Below, piece by piece: positions 41,604 to 51,151 of a DNA stretch of 64,000 nucleotides. The position numbers and the translations under genes are program-made. The notes beneath the pieces are model-generated. The model had not been told where the DNA came from. It made no database searches and worked only from the letters and a program-made list of their open reading frames with translations. How positions within the stretch are numbered: the first letter of the stretch is position 1; every line of letters starts with the position of its first letter. The DNA is from CALREJ01 sp035547395 (GTDB lineage Bacteria; Patescibacteriota; Gracilibacteria; Peribacterales; Peribacteraceae): the NCBI GenBank assembly GCA_035547395.1, contig DASZVA010000008.1, positions 62,001 through 126,000 on the forward strand. Direction: 5' to 3'.

Positions 41604-42908
41604 CTAATTGCACGTCGGCGCCTGGAACTTCACGAGGACGACGCCATCCTGGAAGTCGGCGGCCGAGCACGTGTGGCACTGCAGGTAGTTGAAGTCGGCG
41701 AGCAGCAGCAGATCGTACTGACCGATGCTGATCTTGCCGTTCACCGTGACCGACTTGATGAGATCCGACACGCTCTCCTGGCCCGTCGATCCCGGAATGG
41801 TCGGAGCACTGTCGCCGTTGCGCAGAATCTTGACCGATCCCGTCTTGTCGTCGCTCTCGACGGAATCATCGAAGCTCAGCCATCCGTGATTGCTGTAAGA
41901 AGCATGGAATTTCACGGCGACTTTGTCGCCCGTCTTGAAGCCGGTGACGGTCTGCGTCGCGCCGCCCGTGCCATTGATAGCCTGACCGTTGAAGAGGCTG
42001 ATCCAGGTCGTACCGCTGTTGTGGCGCCACCACCATCCGCTTTGGCTGCTGCTGCTTCCCTCCTGTGCGTACGACACGTACACGGGAACGTCCGGACCGC
42101 CGTTGCCGTAGCCGAACTGGGCGCCGAGGTCGTCGAATTCAATACTGAGAGGTCCGCTGGTCGTGATGGTACCGTCATCGGAAACAGAGAAGCGATCCGT
42201 GCACGCCACCGACGACGAACTGCCCGTTCCGCCTCCGCCGGAGACCGAGGAGACCGAGGAGATCGACGAAGAAAGCACCGACGAAGCCGAAGATGATACG
42301 GCGCTCGTACTCGATGTCTGACTGGCGGCGGAGGACGTTTGGCTTGCGCTGCTTGTTTGGGGACAGGCACCGAGCGTGTCACCCTGTTTCTGATGTGCGG
42401 GCCATGCGTTGTCATTGATGGTGATCGTGACCTGATTGGGGCCCGGATTATGACAGATCGTGATGTTGTCGCCGACGACCACCGCGACGTTCTGCTGGTC
42501 GACGGAGATCTGAATTGTGCGTGTTTCCTGGTCGATCGCCGTCAGAATGATGCTCCCCGTCGCGCTCGGCTGACCCTTCGTCTTGGAATACGCGACTTCG
42601 GTCAGACCGCTGAAGTCGATGGTCGACGGCATCGAATACACTTCGTCATACGTCGTATCGCGGCCGGCGTAGGAATCTCCTTTATAGAGAGTGCCATTCG
42701 GTACGTAGAATCCCCAGCCCGCATCGTCTTTCGCCGACTGTGCGAGCAGGCGCGCGCGCGCGAGCCCCTGCGTCACCTGTTCCGTCGCGACGTTCAGATC
42801 ATTGCGGATTTGATACGAACGATACATCGGAATCGTCGCCGTGGAGACCACGCCGAGAATGCCGATAACCATAAGAACTTCGAGAAGCGAGAAACCTGCG
42901 CGGCGCAT
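41604..42908 (-). CDS. Pseudopilin with Ser-rich linker and C-terminal beta domain
   Basis: A 434-aa protein. The leader MRRAGFSLLEVLMVIGILG is followed by a GspH-like region, then ICHNPGPNQVTITINDNAWPAHQKQGDTLGAC-type sequence (a Cys/His motif also in the 190-aa pseudopilin), a Ser/Gln-rich linker of about 50 residues, and a C-terminal beta domain with WWWRHNSGTTWISLF and a Cys pair. It is probably a pilus-bound surface-interaction subunit. Confidence 0.85.
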   Translation of the reverse strand: MRRAGFSLLEVLMVIGILGVVSTATIPMYRSYQIRNDLNVATEQVTQGLARARLLAQSAKDDAGWGFYVPNGTLYKGDSYAGRDTTYDEVYSMPSTIDFSGLTEVAYSKTKGQPSATGSIILTAIDQETRTIQISVDQQNVAVVVGDNITICHNPGPNQVTITINDNAWPAHQKQGDTLGACPQTSSASQTSSAASQTSSTSAVSSSASSVLSSSISSVSSVSGGGGTGSSSSVACTDRFSVSDDGTITTSGPLSIEFDDLGAQFGYGNGGPDVPVYVSYAQEGSSSSQSGWWWRHNSGTTWISLFNGQAINGTGGATQTVTGFKTGDKVAVKFHASYSNHGWLSFDDSVESDDKTGSVKILRNGDSAPTIPGSTGQESVSDLIKSVTVNGKISIGQYDLLLLADFNYLQCHTCSAADFQDGVVLVKFQAPTCN

Positions 42909-42989
42909 ACGCGGGAAGGGGGAAGGGATGAGCGGATTGTATCGCGTCCCTGCTGTCCGCACGCAAAACGGACTTGACCTCATCTGCGT

Positions 42990-43562
42990 TTATTTTTCAC
43001 AATGCGTTTCGGGCGTTTTACACGCACCCAGATAGTCGCCGTGCCGCTGATGCGCCGGCCACGCGTTGTCTTCGATTTTCATCGTGCGCGGAGGACTGCT
43101 GATGCAATGACAGATCGTGAGCTTATCGCTCCTGTTGGTGACAATGCCGTGCTGATCGATGGAGATGTCGACCTCCGCCTGTTCGCCGAGAAGAGAGGTG
43201 AGGATGATGACGCCGGTCGCCGTCGGCATGCCCGTGAGTTTTGTGAACGACACCTCCGGCAAACCGGACACGCCGATCGTCGGCGGAATCGCATACAACT
43301 CATCGGATACCGCATCGCGCGACTGGTAACTGCTTCCTTTGAAGAGCGTGTTGTTCGTCACCGAATATCCCCACATCGATCCATTCTTGCCGGACTCCGA
43401 CAGCAGTTTTGCCCGTCCGAGCGCCTGCGTGATCTGGTCGGTCGCCGTCTCGAGATCGCTGTGCGCCTGATAATTGCGGTACGTCGGCACGACCACCGCG
43501 GCAATCACTGTGAGGATGCCGATGACGAGCAGCACTTCGAGAAGCGTAAATCCGCGGCGCAT
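42990..43562 (-). CDS. Pseudopilin (GspH/FimT-like), 190 aa
   Basis: The leader MRRGFTLLEVLLVIGILT is cleaved after Gly, with Glu5. The body aligns along its length with the first 190 residues of the next gene, including TICHCISSPP and DNAWPAHQRHGDYLGAC. TATCGT lies exactly 6 bases before the ATG. The two genes look like a duplication in which only one gained the C-terminal domain. Confidence 0.88.
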   Translation of the reverse strand: MRRGFTLLEVLLVIGILTVIAAVVVPTYRNYQAHSDLETATDQITQALGRAKLLSESGKNGSMWGYSVTNNTLFKGSSYQSRDAVSDELYAIPPTIGVSGLPEVSFTKLTGMPTATGVIILTSLLGEQAEVDISIDQHGIVTNRSDKLTICHCISSPPRTMKIEDNAWPAHQRHGDYLGACKTPETHCEK

Positions 43563-43610
43563 GCAGAAACGATACCGCGGAAAAAAAGGGAGGTCGATTG
43601 TAGAATGGTG

Positions 43611-43686
43611 AATATCGGTTATGAGTTGCTGGCTGCTTGTTATTGGTTGCACCTCGGATAAACCAATAACTAAAAATCAATAACCA
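43611..43686. repeat. GGTTATTGG-type inverted repeat element
   Basis: Left arm GGTTATGAGTTGCTGGCTGC then TTGTTATTGGTT, spacer GCACCTCGGATA, right arm AACCAATAACTAAAAATCAA. It lies between pilC and the first pseudopilin gene. Confidence 0.78.
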
Positions 43687-43726
43687 TACACTATCCTCCG
43701 ATGGCACGATCTACACTCCAACGCCG

Positions 43727-45946
43727 TCAATGCCCCACCGATCCGACGATCGAGTAGATCGGCACGATCACCGAGAAGGCGATCGTTCCGACGAGCGCGC
43801 CGATAATCAGCAGGATCATCGGTTCCAGAATGACCGGCAGTTTCTGCGCGGTTTCGCTGGCTTTCTTGTCGTAGATGTCGGCGATCTTGAGCATGATCGT
43901 CGCCAGCGCGCCTGACTTCTCGCCGGTGATCACCAGCTGCTGCACCGACGGCGGCAGTAGTTTGTCGCTGCCCTTGATGGCGGCAAAACTCTTGCCGAAT
44001 GAATCGCCAACCGTGATGTGGTCGAGCAGTTTCGCATAGAAGTTTCTGTAGGAGACGATCGGCGTCACGTCGACCAGCGACTGCACGGCTTCGACCACAG
44101 GCACGCCCGCGCGCAGGAGTCCGCCGAGAATCACGCCGAAACGCGCGATGGTGGAAGACCGCGCAAGCGATCCGATGCCCGGAATCTTGAACTGCACCCA
44201 CTGCACCACCACGCGGAACCGCGTGAATTTGGCAAAGAAGATGAACAGAATGAAGCCGCCGATCATGCCCGGCACCACAATGTCGGCGTATTTGGTGAAG
44301 GCATTCGAGAACCAGAGCATCGCCCGCGTCGTCAGCGGCAGCGGCACGTTGAGCGACGTAATGACGCCCATCAGGTTCGGCAGCACGAAGAGGCCGAGTC
44401 CCATCACGATGATGAACATGATCGTCATCACGATCGCCGGATAAATCATGGCCATCGAGACTTTGGATTTCAGTTCGTGATCTTTTTCCTCCTGGATCGC
44501 GAGATATTCCATGTTCTGCGCCAGATTTCCCGCCTCTTCCCCGATGCGGATAAGCGCGATCGCATGCAGGGAGAAAAATTCCTCGGCATCGAGCGCCTTC
44601 CAGAGCGGACTTCCGTTTTCGACCGTGTCGAGAATGCGCTTCATCATTTTCTTCATCGGTTTGGATCTCGTTTCCACCTGCAGCGTCTGCAGGGCGTCGA
44701 TGAGCGGCAAACCCGCGTTAAGCATGGTCGATAGGTTCTCGATGAACTGCATGCTCTCGCGTCCGAGACCGACGTGGCCGAGGCTGGTGAGCACCTGATG
44801 CACGATGCTTTTTTTCTTCTCTTTCACGATCTTCGCATGAACGACGGGCACGTCCTCCGCGGCGGCGGCAGGCGCGGGCTGCTCCTCGCCTTGCTTGGCG
44901 CTCTTCTTGGCTTTTTCCTCGGCGATCATTTCCTTGCGCGTCGCCTCCTCGAGTCTCTTGGCGGCGGCGTTGGCCGCTTCCGTCTCTTTCTTGAGTTCGG
45001 CGGCGCTGATGATGCGGCCTTTGGGAGTTTCCTGTTTTTTCCCGGATTGCTTCGCGGATTTGTCCTGCAGTCCGCCGGCAAAACCATCCAGAGAATCTGC
45101 ATCTTCTTTTTCCGCCGCTTTCCGGTCCGCGACACCGGGGATCGGCGACGGCGCGGATGCATCGTCGCTCGCGGTACCGACAACGGACGTTTCTTTTTTC
45201 CGCTGCACGCGCTTGAGGAAATCATCGTCTTTCATTTCCTTTTCATTCATTGCAGATGACTGCTTCCGCGGTTTCGCGTCTTCCTTTCCGCGTGCAAACC
45301 GGTCAAGGAACATCGCCCAGGCGCTGTGCTTTTTGATGTCCTTGGAATCGGACTTCTGCGACTTGATGACATTGCTCATCCATCCTTCTTCCTGTTCCAG
45401 CTCCTCCTTCATCGCAGCTGCTTTCAATTTGTCCGCCGCGGCTTTCTCGTCCTGTTTTTTCTGGTCATCATTGACGAGCAGTACGCCCTTCGGTTCGTCG
45501 AATTCAGAGAGGGCGCTCGGCTGTTCCTGCGCCGGCTTCTTGTCGGCAGGCGCAACGGCGGGCTGCACTTTTTGATCGACGGGTTTTGCCTCGACGTTGT
45601 TCGATGCGCTCGTCGTCGTTTTCGGCGCGACAGTTTTGCGCGCGACCGGCACAGTGACGGAGGCCTTGGGTGAGTTTTTGGTTTTTAGTTTATAGTTTTT
45701 AGTTTTCTTGGAAGATTTTTTGATTTTTTTCGCCTTCGTTTTTACAGATTTTGTTTGTCTCTTGTTTCTTGTTTCTTGTTTCTTCACGACAACTTTCATC
45801 GGTGCGGCAGCCGTCATCACTTTTTTCTTTTCACGAAACAGGAACGGCGCGACTTTGCGAAGAACAAAGACCAGATCAACCGCGCCGGCGTGTGCCGGCG
45901 TCAGAGGAAGATTCTGCTGCCGCTGATCAGGCTTTCTTTTTGACAT
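43727..45946 (-). CDS. pilC: Type IV pilus platform protein PilC with long charged N-terminal extension
   Basis: The inner-membrane core protein on which PilB acts. The C-terminal half (about 395-739) has the two T2SSF domains: MQFIENLSTMLNAGLPLIDAL, ALIRIGEEAGNLAQNM and a matching LGGLLRAGVPVVEAVQSL, LVITGEKSGALATIM, with three membrane helices. The first 390 residues or so are highly charged, Lys/Glu/Ala-rich and probably disordered; PilC proteins are usually about 400 aa in total. Part of this extension (about 45665-45790) is encoded by repeat-like arms. The ATG overlaps the pilB end by 20 bp. Confidence 0.9.
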   Translation of the reverse strand: MSKRKPDQRQQNLPLTPAHAGAVDLVFVLRKVAPFLFREKKKVMTAAAPMKVVVKKQETRNKRQTKSVKTKAKKIKKSSKKTKNYKLKTKNSPKASVTVPVARKTVAPKTTTSASNNVEAKPVDQKVQPAVAPADKKPAQEQPSALSEFDEPKGVLLVNDDQKKQDEKAAADKLKAAAMKEELEQEEGWMSNVIKSQKSDSKDIKKHSAWAMFLDRFARGKEDAKPRKQSSAMNEKEMKDDDFLKRVQRKKETSVVGTASDDASAPSPIPGVADRKAAEKEDADSLDGFAGGLQDKSAKQSGKKQETPKGRIISAAELKKETEAANAAAKRLEEATRKEMIAEEKAKKSAKQGEEQPAPAAAAEDVPVVHAKIVKEKKKSIVHQVLTSLGHVGLGRESMQFIENLSTMLNAGLPLIDALQTLQVETRSKPMKKMMKRILDTVENGSPLWKALDAEEFFSLHAIALIRIGEEAGNLAQNMEYLAIQEEKDHELKSKVSMAMIYPAIVMTIMFIIVMGLGLFVLPNLMGVITSLNVPLPLTTRAMLWFSNAFTKYADIVVPGMIGGFILFIFFAKFTRFRVVVQWVQFKIPGIGSLARSSTIARFGVILGGLLRAGVPVVEAVQSLVDVTPIVSYRNFYAKLLDHITVGDSFGKSFAAIKGSDKLLPPSVQQLVITGEKSGALATIMLKIADIYDKKASETAQKLPVILEPMILLIIGALVGTIAFSVIVPIYSIVGSVGH
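45665..45790. repeat. Repeat-like arms in the pilC N-terminal coding region
   Basis: GTTTTTGGTTTTTAGTTTAT then AGTTTTTAGTT, and TCTTGTTTCTTGTTTCTTGT, are simple-unit arrays like those of the dispersed repeats. They are read in frame as Lys/Thr/Asn-rich sequence. Confidence 0.55.
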
Positions 45947-47717
45947 GGGGGGCGGGGGCATCCGGCGGGCTCGCGACGCGCAGCAATTCCTCAAGCGTCG
46001 TGGCGCCAGCCTTCACTTTGTCCAATCCGTCTTCGAAGAGCGACCGCATGCCGCCCTTGCGTGCTTCCTTCTGAATCTCCGCGCTCGACGCGCGCTTCAC
46101 GATCAGATCCTGCACTTCCGGCGTGATGAGAAGCAATTCGTAGATACCGATACGTCCGGAGTAGCCAATGCCGCCGCACGACTCGCAGCCTTTTCCTTTG
46201 TAGAGCACGGCCGTCTTCTTGTCGAAGAATTTTGAGGCATTCGGGAAGAGCTTGGGCATTTCGCTTGCCGAGACCGTGTAGCTGTAGCGGCAGGACGGAC
46301 ACACGCGGCGAACGAGACGCTGCGCGATCACGACTTCGAGCGTCGATGCGAGCAGGAACGGTTCGACGCCCATTTCCAGCAGACGCGGGACGGATGTCAC
46401 GGCGTCGTTGGCGTGGAGCGTCGAGAAGAGCAGGTGTCCCGTGAGCGCGGCGTTCACCGCGGTCGATGCCGTCTCGCCGTCGCGGATCTCACCCACGAGG
46501 ATGATGTTCGGGTCCTGACGCATGAGGGCGCGCAGACCGTTCGCGAACGTGAGATTCGTTTCGGTGTTCACCTGAATGTGGTTGATACCCGGCACTTTGT
46601 ATTCAACCGGATCTTCGATGGTCGAGATGTTCACGTCGGGGTGATTGCGCATTTTGAGCAGCGCATACAGCGTCGTCGATTTTCCGGAACCCGTCGGACC
46701 GGTCGTCAGGATCATGCCGAACGGGGAGCGGCTCAGCTTTTCAAGCGCCTCGCGATGCTCCTCGGAAAATCCGAGATCGAGCAGTGTCAGCGTGCGGACG
46801 TATTCGGACAGAAGACGCAGCACGATCTTTTCGCCGTCGACAATCGGGACAATCGACACGCGGATGTCCATCGTGCCGTTGCCCGTGTCGTAGCGGATCG
46901 CGCCGTCCTGCGCCGCGAAGTGTTCGTCGATATGCATGTTTGCCGCGATCTTCATGCGGTTTACCACGCCTTCGTAATATTCCTTCGGAATGCGTCCGGC
47001 TTCATGCAGCACGCCGTCGACGCGGAAACGCACGACGACGATTTTCTCCTGCGGCTCGAAGTGGATGTCCGAGGCTCTGAGGGCGATCGCGTCGTTGAAG
47101 ATTTCCTCCAGAATTTCCGGCGCCACTTTCTTGTTGGCATCGATGATCTGCTGGAAGCGCGTGGCGAGCGGTTTTCGGTACTGGACGAAGAACGCCTCAA
47201 TCGCCTTGCGTGACGCGTAGACGAATTCGAGTGATCCGGTGTACTTCTTGCGCTCTTCCTTCTTCTCTTTGTGGAAGCTGAAGTGCGCCGCCGCCTTGCG
47301 CGACGTCACCTTCTTGTCGGCGCTTTCCTTGTCCGGAAAAATCGCGACTTCCTGATCCAGATTCTGCCGGATCGCGTCTTCGAGCAGCTTGTTGGACGGA
47401 TCGGACGTCGCGACGATCGCCTTGGATTTGTCGCGCTTCACGACGATCGCGTTGTACGTGCGGGCGATATCCTCCGGCAGCATCGCGACCATGCCGCTCT
47501 CGGGCGGATTGCTGCCCAGATCGTAATATTTGAGATGATAGTGTTCCGCGATCGCGCTCTCGTAAATTTCCTGACTGATGAGATCGAGTTCGGTGAGAGA
47601 TTCGCGCAATCCGACGCCGTGGGCTTTCGCCTGCGCCGTCGCGCGCTTCATGTCCTCCTCGGACAGGTAATTCAAATCCAGCAGGATTTTGCCGAGTTCC
47701 GCGTCCGTGAGTGCCAT
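45927..47717 (-). CDS. pilB: Type IV pilus assembly ATPase PilB
   Basis: Hexameric ATPase that drives pilus extension. The 596-aa protein has an N-terminal MshEN-like domain (LGKILLDLNYLSEEDM), Walker A GPTGSGKSTT (about 340), the Asp box, VGEIRDGETA (Walker B), LLFSTLHANDA and a tetra-Cys zinc site, CPSC and CESC, 30 or so residues apart. All are intact. There is no pilT in the window, so retraction is not shown. It is co-transcribed with the CheY-like gene 11 bp upstream. Confidence 0.95.
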   Translation of the reverse strand: MALTDAELGKILLDLNYLSEEDMKRATAQAKAHGVGLRESLTELDLISQEIYESAIAEHYHLKYYDLGSNPPESGMVAMLPEDIARTYNAIVVKRDKSKAIVATSDPSNKLLEDAIRQNLDQEVAIFPDKESADKKVTSRKAAAHFSFHKEKKEERKKYTGSLEFVYASRKAIEAFFVQYRKPLATRFQQIIDANKKVAPEILEEIFNDAIALRASDIHFEPQEKIVVVRFRVDGVLHEAGRIPKEYYEGVVNRMKIAANMHIDEHFAAQDGAIRYDTGNGTMDIRVSIVPIVDGEKIVLRLLSEYVRTLTLLDLGFSEEHREALEKLSRSPFGMILTTGPTGSGKSTTLYALLKMRNHPDVNISTIEDPVEYKVPGINHIQVNTETNLTFANGLRALMRQDPNIILVGEIRDGETASTAVNAALTGHLLFSTLHANDAVTSVPRLLEMGVEPFLLASTLEVVIAQRLVRRVCPSCRYSYTVSASEMPKLFPNASKFFDKKTAVLYKGKGCESCGGIGYSGRIGIYELLLITPEVQDLIVKRASSAEIQKEARKGGMRSLFEDGLDKVKAGATTLEELLRVASPPDAPAPHVKKKA

Positions 47718-47728
47718 GGGGGAGTGGG

Positions 47729-48112
47729 TTAGATAGCGGCTTTGACGACTTTGACGATGTCGGCGAGTGGCACGTTGGATTTGACCAGGTACTGCTTCGC
47801 GCCGAATTCCTCCGCCTTCTTGCGGTCTTCATCCTGACCGAGATTGGAGAGCACGATCACGACCGTTTTGATTTTCTTTTCCTTGAGCGCCTGCAGAATC
47901 GCAAAACCGTCGATACCCGGCAGGATGAGATCGAGCAGAATCAAATCGTACTTGCCGCTGGATGCCTCCTTTAATCCCTCTTCTCCGGTCGATGCGACCG
48001 TCGTCTCATATCCTTCATGCGTCATCTTGAGCTCCAATGCATGCGCAAGCGGACGCTCGTCCTCGACAATGAGGATCTTTCCCTTGGCCTTCGCTGTCTT
48101 TTTGTCTGCCAT
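47729..48112 (-). CDS. CheY-like single-domain response regulator
   Basis: A 127-aa receiver: LIVEDERP acidic pocket, phospho-Asp in LILLDLILPGIDG (about 57), Ser in VLSNLG and Lys in LVKSNV. There is no output domain, so it should act by binding a partner. It lies directly upstream of pilB (11 bp), like PilG/PilH-type regulators of pilus ATPases. The kinase at the end of the same block is the obvious candidate partner. A TATACT lies 16 bases before its ATG. Confidence 0.9.
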   Translation of the reverse strand: MADKKTAKAKGKILIVEDERPLAHALELKMTHEGYETTVASTGEEGLKEASSGKYDLILLDLILPGIDGFAILQALKEKKIKTVVIVLSNLGQDEDRKKAEEFGAKQYLVKSNVPLADIVKVVKAAI

Positions 48113-48217
48113 GTTGATATTTCATCTCAGTATAGCAGAAAAGGCGTCTCCGGACAATACGCGAATCCGGCGGAAACGGACGTTTCAAGGCTCGTACGGA
48201 CATGTTACGCTCCTGTT

Positions 48218-48556
48218 ATGTATCCGGAAACGATGCCGTGCGACGATCCAATGCTCGCCGATGCGCTGTCCGATTGGCAGCAATTTCGCTCCATCGTCGG
48301 TGAATTTAGAGAAAGAATGCGCAGGGATCACCCGAAGATTGAAAAAGACAGATGGGATTTTCGGTGCCATGACTCCTATGAAGTGTTTCTCACGATGTTT
48401 CCCACGCCTCAATCGAGAAAAGACATACTTCTGGATCAATGGCGCTTTTATGAGAACCTCCGAGAGGGCGTGCACTGGGCACGCGAGAAAGCGGATGAAA
48501 TCTGTCGCAACGGCTCACAGGCACTGAAAGAAGCTTCTCGAGAAAGCGAAGAATAA
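48218..48556 (+). CDS. Hypothetical protein, 112 aa
   Basis: Small soluble helical protein rich in Trp, Arg and Asp (LSDWQQFRSIVGEFRERM; LLDQWRFYENLREG). Not recognised. The start at 48218 is set by TACGCT exactly 6 bases upstream; a longer frame upstream is only the shadow of the regulator gene. It is convergent with recR, 11 bp between stops. Confidence 0.55.
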   Translation: MYPETMPCDDPMLADALSDWQQFRSIVGEFRERMRRDHPKIEKDRWDFRCHDSYEVFLTMFPTPQSRKDILLDQWRFYENLREGVHWAREKADEICRNGSQALKEASRESEE

Positions 48557-48567
48557 TGTGATCTCTC

Positions 48568-49194
48568 TCACAGTGAGCGTCGGCCCGCGAGCGCCTCTCT
48601 CAGCGTCACCTGATCCGCGAATTCGATATCGGCGCCCATGGGGAGTCCGTGCGCCAGACGCGTGATGGTTGAGACAAACGGTTCGAGCTGTGTGCGCAGA
48701 TAGGATGCCGTCGCTTCGCCTTCGACATCCGGATCCGTCGCGATGATGACTTCTTTGATACCCGCCCGGCCAGTAGCCGGATCGGACGGGTCGCCGCGCT
48801 GTGCACGCTGAATCAGCTCTCTCACTTTGAGCTGTTCCGGACCTAAGCCGTCGATCGGGGAGAGTACGCCGTGCAGCACGTGATAGACGCCTTTGTAGGA
48901 TGTCTTTTCAAACGCGACGACCTCGAGCGGTTCTTCCACGACGAGCACGGTAGCGTGGTCGCGGGCAGGGTCGGCGCAAATCTCACAGAGCTCACCGAGC
49001 GTGATCATCTGACACTCGCGGCAATAGCGCAGTTCCTGCTTAAGATCGATCAGTGCGCGGCCGAGCTGCGTAGGATCCGCACGCGAGCTGCGGAGTAAAT
49101 GAAACACGAGTCGTTCCGCGGATTTGTGGCCGACGCCGGGGAGTTTCTGAAACTCCTCGATGGCGCGGGTGATTTGCGGGGGAAGCAGGGGCAT
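48568..49194 (-). CDS. recR: Recombination protein RecR
   Basis: Works with RecO (and RecF) in loading RecA on gapped DNA. The 208-aa protein has the helix-hairpin-helix LPGVGHKSAERLVFHLL, the zinc site CRECQMITLGELCEIC, a Toprim domain (LVVEEPLEVVAFE; ATDPDVEGEATASYL) and the C-terminal RLAHGLPMGADIEFADQVTL. The start at 49194 has TATTCT 9 bases upstream. No recO or dnaX is near. Confidence 0.94.
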   Translation of the reverse strand: MPLLPPQITRAIEEFQKLPGVGHKSAERLVFHLLRSSRADPTQLGRALIDLKQELRYCRECQMITLGELCEICADPARDHATVLVVEEPLEVVAFEKTSYKGVYHVLHGVLSPIDGLGPEQLKVRELIQRAQRGDPSDPATGRAGIKEVIIATDPDVEGEATASYLRTQLEPFVSTITRLAHGLPMGADIEFADQVTLREALAGRRSL

Positions 49195-49262
49195 GAGGCA
49201 TCGAGAATACGCGAACCGCGGCGCCGGGTCACGCATTTGACGAAGTTCTTTAGTATGTTTGC

Positions 49263-50615
49263 ATGTCACTCAGGGGTGGCCTACTGTATTCGCCCATGTT
49301 GCAAAAAGACTCCTCTTTTCCGTGGCAAACGACCAATGAAGCGGTCCAGGCAATGGACGGTATGAGTCATGCGGAATTTGACGCGCGACTCGTTCTGCTT
49401 CGGCAGCATGCTTGCCACTGGACCCGGTCTGCAATGCCTGAGGGAACGGATAATTTTTCGGCCCCCGATATCCTGCTGTATATCCAACGAAAACTGGGGG
49501 ACGTGTTAAACAAGCAAAAAGGACTGGAGAAACAACGATTCACTGACGACCGACGGGCACTGCAATATCTCGCGTTCGAAGTGTACGAAAAGTCGACACG
49601 CTACGTGCACCTGCGCCAGCGGCCGGCCGACGAATTGGCGGAAGAAGTGCGCAATGATTTGATGGATGTCCTCCGCACGCGCTCCATGACGACCGCCTTC
49701 GAGAGCAGTCCGCTATGGGGCCAGGGAACGAAAGTGCCCGAGTCCGCGCACGATCTGTGGCGCGTTCATCTGGACCCGGGGAAAGACCGGTGGGATCTCA
49801 AATTATTTGAAGCGGTTGCCGGTGCGGATCTCAACCGGCAGCAGGGCATCACGCATGTGCACAGACTGCTGGAGGAATCCGTCCCGTATTTGACCACTCT
49901 CGATGCATCTCAAGTGCGCATTCAGGCCGCGGATGTCCGCGGAAAAATGTGGGATCTGCTGAAAGGAAAAACCGGTTTATATGAGGAGCTGCGCGAAGAG
50001 CTACTGCAGATCATGCTCGACGAGTGGTGCAACAGCTCGCTGGATCCGATGGAGGCGGTGGAGATCATCGAGAAGGAACTCCTGGCGGAAAGATTGCCGC
50101 AGCGCAGGCGGGAGCTGTCGTGCATCGGAGACAGAGGGGTTGATTCCCTTCTCAAACAACGTTCCCTGATGCCGCGCGGGACACTGGAAGAGAAGATCAA
50201 CAGGGTCGTCCAGCATGAAAAAGAGAGAATGATCGTTCCCGTTGCCGGCAATGATCCAAGAGTGGTGATCGATGCATATTTCGGAACATTGCTGGCAAAG
50301 AAAGATGTTACGGAAGAGGATAGAGAGACCTGCATCCGAAGATTGCCGGTATTTGAAATGATGCTCGTGGAAGCCGTGCAGGGGCTGGCGGAGATGCGGC
50401 AGAGACACGGCGGCGTAGGATATGAATCACATGAACTACATCAAACATATAACGATGCGATCAGTACCTTCATGCAGATTCAGGAGCATCTTCGCGTACT
50501 CGAATCGAAATATCATCTCTCGTGGCACGATCATCCTTCTCTGGGATACGCGCAAATCATATCCGCGATCTATGCGGATAACGTCAATCCCAATACTCTG
50601 AGAGGCATCCTCTAA
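49263..50615 (+). CDS. Hypothetical helical protein, 450 aa
   Basis: I do not recognise the family. It is a large, soluble, almost wholly helical protein with many charged residues and no membrane segment. ATG 49263 is used; ATG 49296 (MLQKDSSFP) is an alternative. It resembles in style the 239-aa protein at 32972 and the 236-aa protein at 59625, which may be lineage-specific proteins. Confidence 0.6.
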   Translation: MSLRGGLLYSPMLQKDSSFPWQTTNEAVQAMDGMSHAEFDARLVLLRQHACHWTRSAMPEGTDNFSAPDILLYIQRKLGDVLNKQKGLEKQRFTDDRRALQYLAFEVYEKSTRYVHLRQRPADELAEEVRNDLMDVLRTRSMTTAFESSPLWGQGTKVPESAHDLWRVHLDPGKDRWDLKLFEAVAGADLNRQQGITHVHRLLEESVPYLTTLDASQVRIQAADVRGKMWDLLKGKTGLYEELREELLQIMLDEWCNSSLDPMEAVEIIEKELLAERLPQRRRELSCIGDRGVDSLLKQRSLMPRGTLEEKINRVVQHEKERMIVPVAGNDPRVVIDAYFGTLLAKKDVTEEDRETCIRRLPVFEMMLVEAVQGLAEMRQRHGGVGYESHELHQTYNDAISTFMQIQEHLRVLESKYHLSWHDHPSLGYAQIISAIYADNVNPNTLRGIL

Positions 50616-50622
50616 ATGTAGA

Positions 50623-51063
50623 TCACACCTCTTCGCCGCGTCTGAGTTTTTTGCTCATCTCGCGCTCGCGAATGCGGCTGCGTTTGTCGATCGTTTTTCT
50701 GCCGCGCGCAATGCCCAGCACGATCTTGATGTATTTCCCCGCCTTCACCTCGAGCGGCACGATCGTGACACCTTTTTGTTCCGCCTGTTCCTGAAGTTTC
50801 GCGGCTTCGGATTTTTTGAGCAGCAGCGGGCGATCACGTCCGGGCAGGTACGACGCGAGGTCTGCCGCGTACCGATACGGTGCAATCGTTGTCTGCTTGA
50901 GAGTCGGCACGTTTCCATGGAACGACACGTATGCCCCCCGCAGGTCGATGTGTCCGCCTCGCACCGATTTCACCTCAGGACCGGTCAGCATGATGCCAGC
51001 CTCGATGGTCTCGAGAATCTCATAGTCGAATCGGGCCCGGCGGTTGGCTGCCACGGTTTTCAT
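50623..51063 (-). CDS. smpB: SsrA-binding protein SmpB
   Basis: Binds tmRNA and brings it to stalled ribosomes. The 146-aa protein has NRRARFDYEILETIEAGI, the family TGPEVKSVRGGHIDLRGAYV, KGVTIVPLEV and a basic C-terminal tail (KTIDKRSRIREREMSKKLRR). tmRNA itself is not in the adjacent gap. Confidence 0.96.
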   Translation of the reverse strand: MKTVAANRRARFDYEILETIEAGIMLTGPEVKSVRGGHIDLRGAYVSFHGNVPTLKQTTIAPYRYAADLASYLPGRDRPLLLKKSEAAKLQEQAEQKGVTIVPLEVKAGKYIKIVLGIARGRKTIDKRSRIREREMSKKLRRGEEV

Positions 51064-51117
51064 GGGTAAAACGCAGTGTAGGGCAGTTGTAGGGCTGACA
51101 ATAGGGGAGGAAAATAG

Positions 51118-51145
51118 TTGACAAATGTATTAAAAACCATACAAT
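51118..51145 (+). promoter_or_regulatory. Strong promoter of the 51-kb ncRNA
   Basis: Consensus TTGACA (51118-51123), 16-bp spacer, TACAAT (51140-51145). Start predicted at about 51152. Confidence 0.82.
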
Positions 51146-51151
51146 TTGCTT

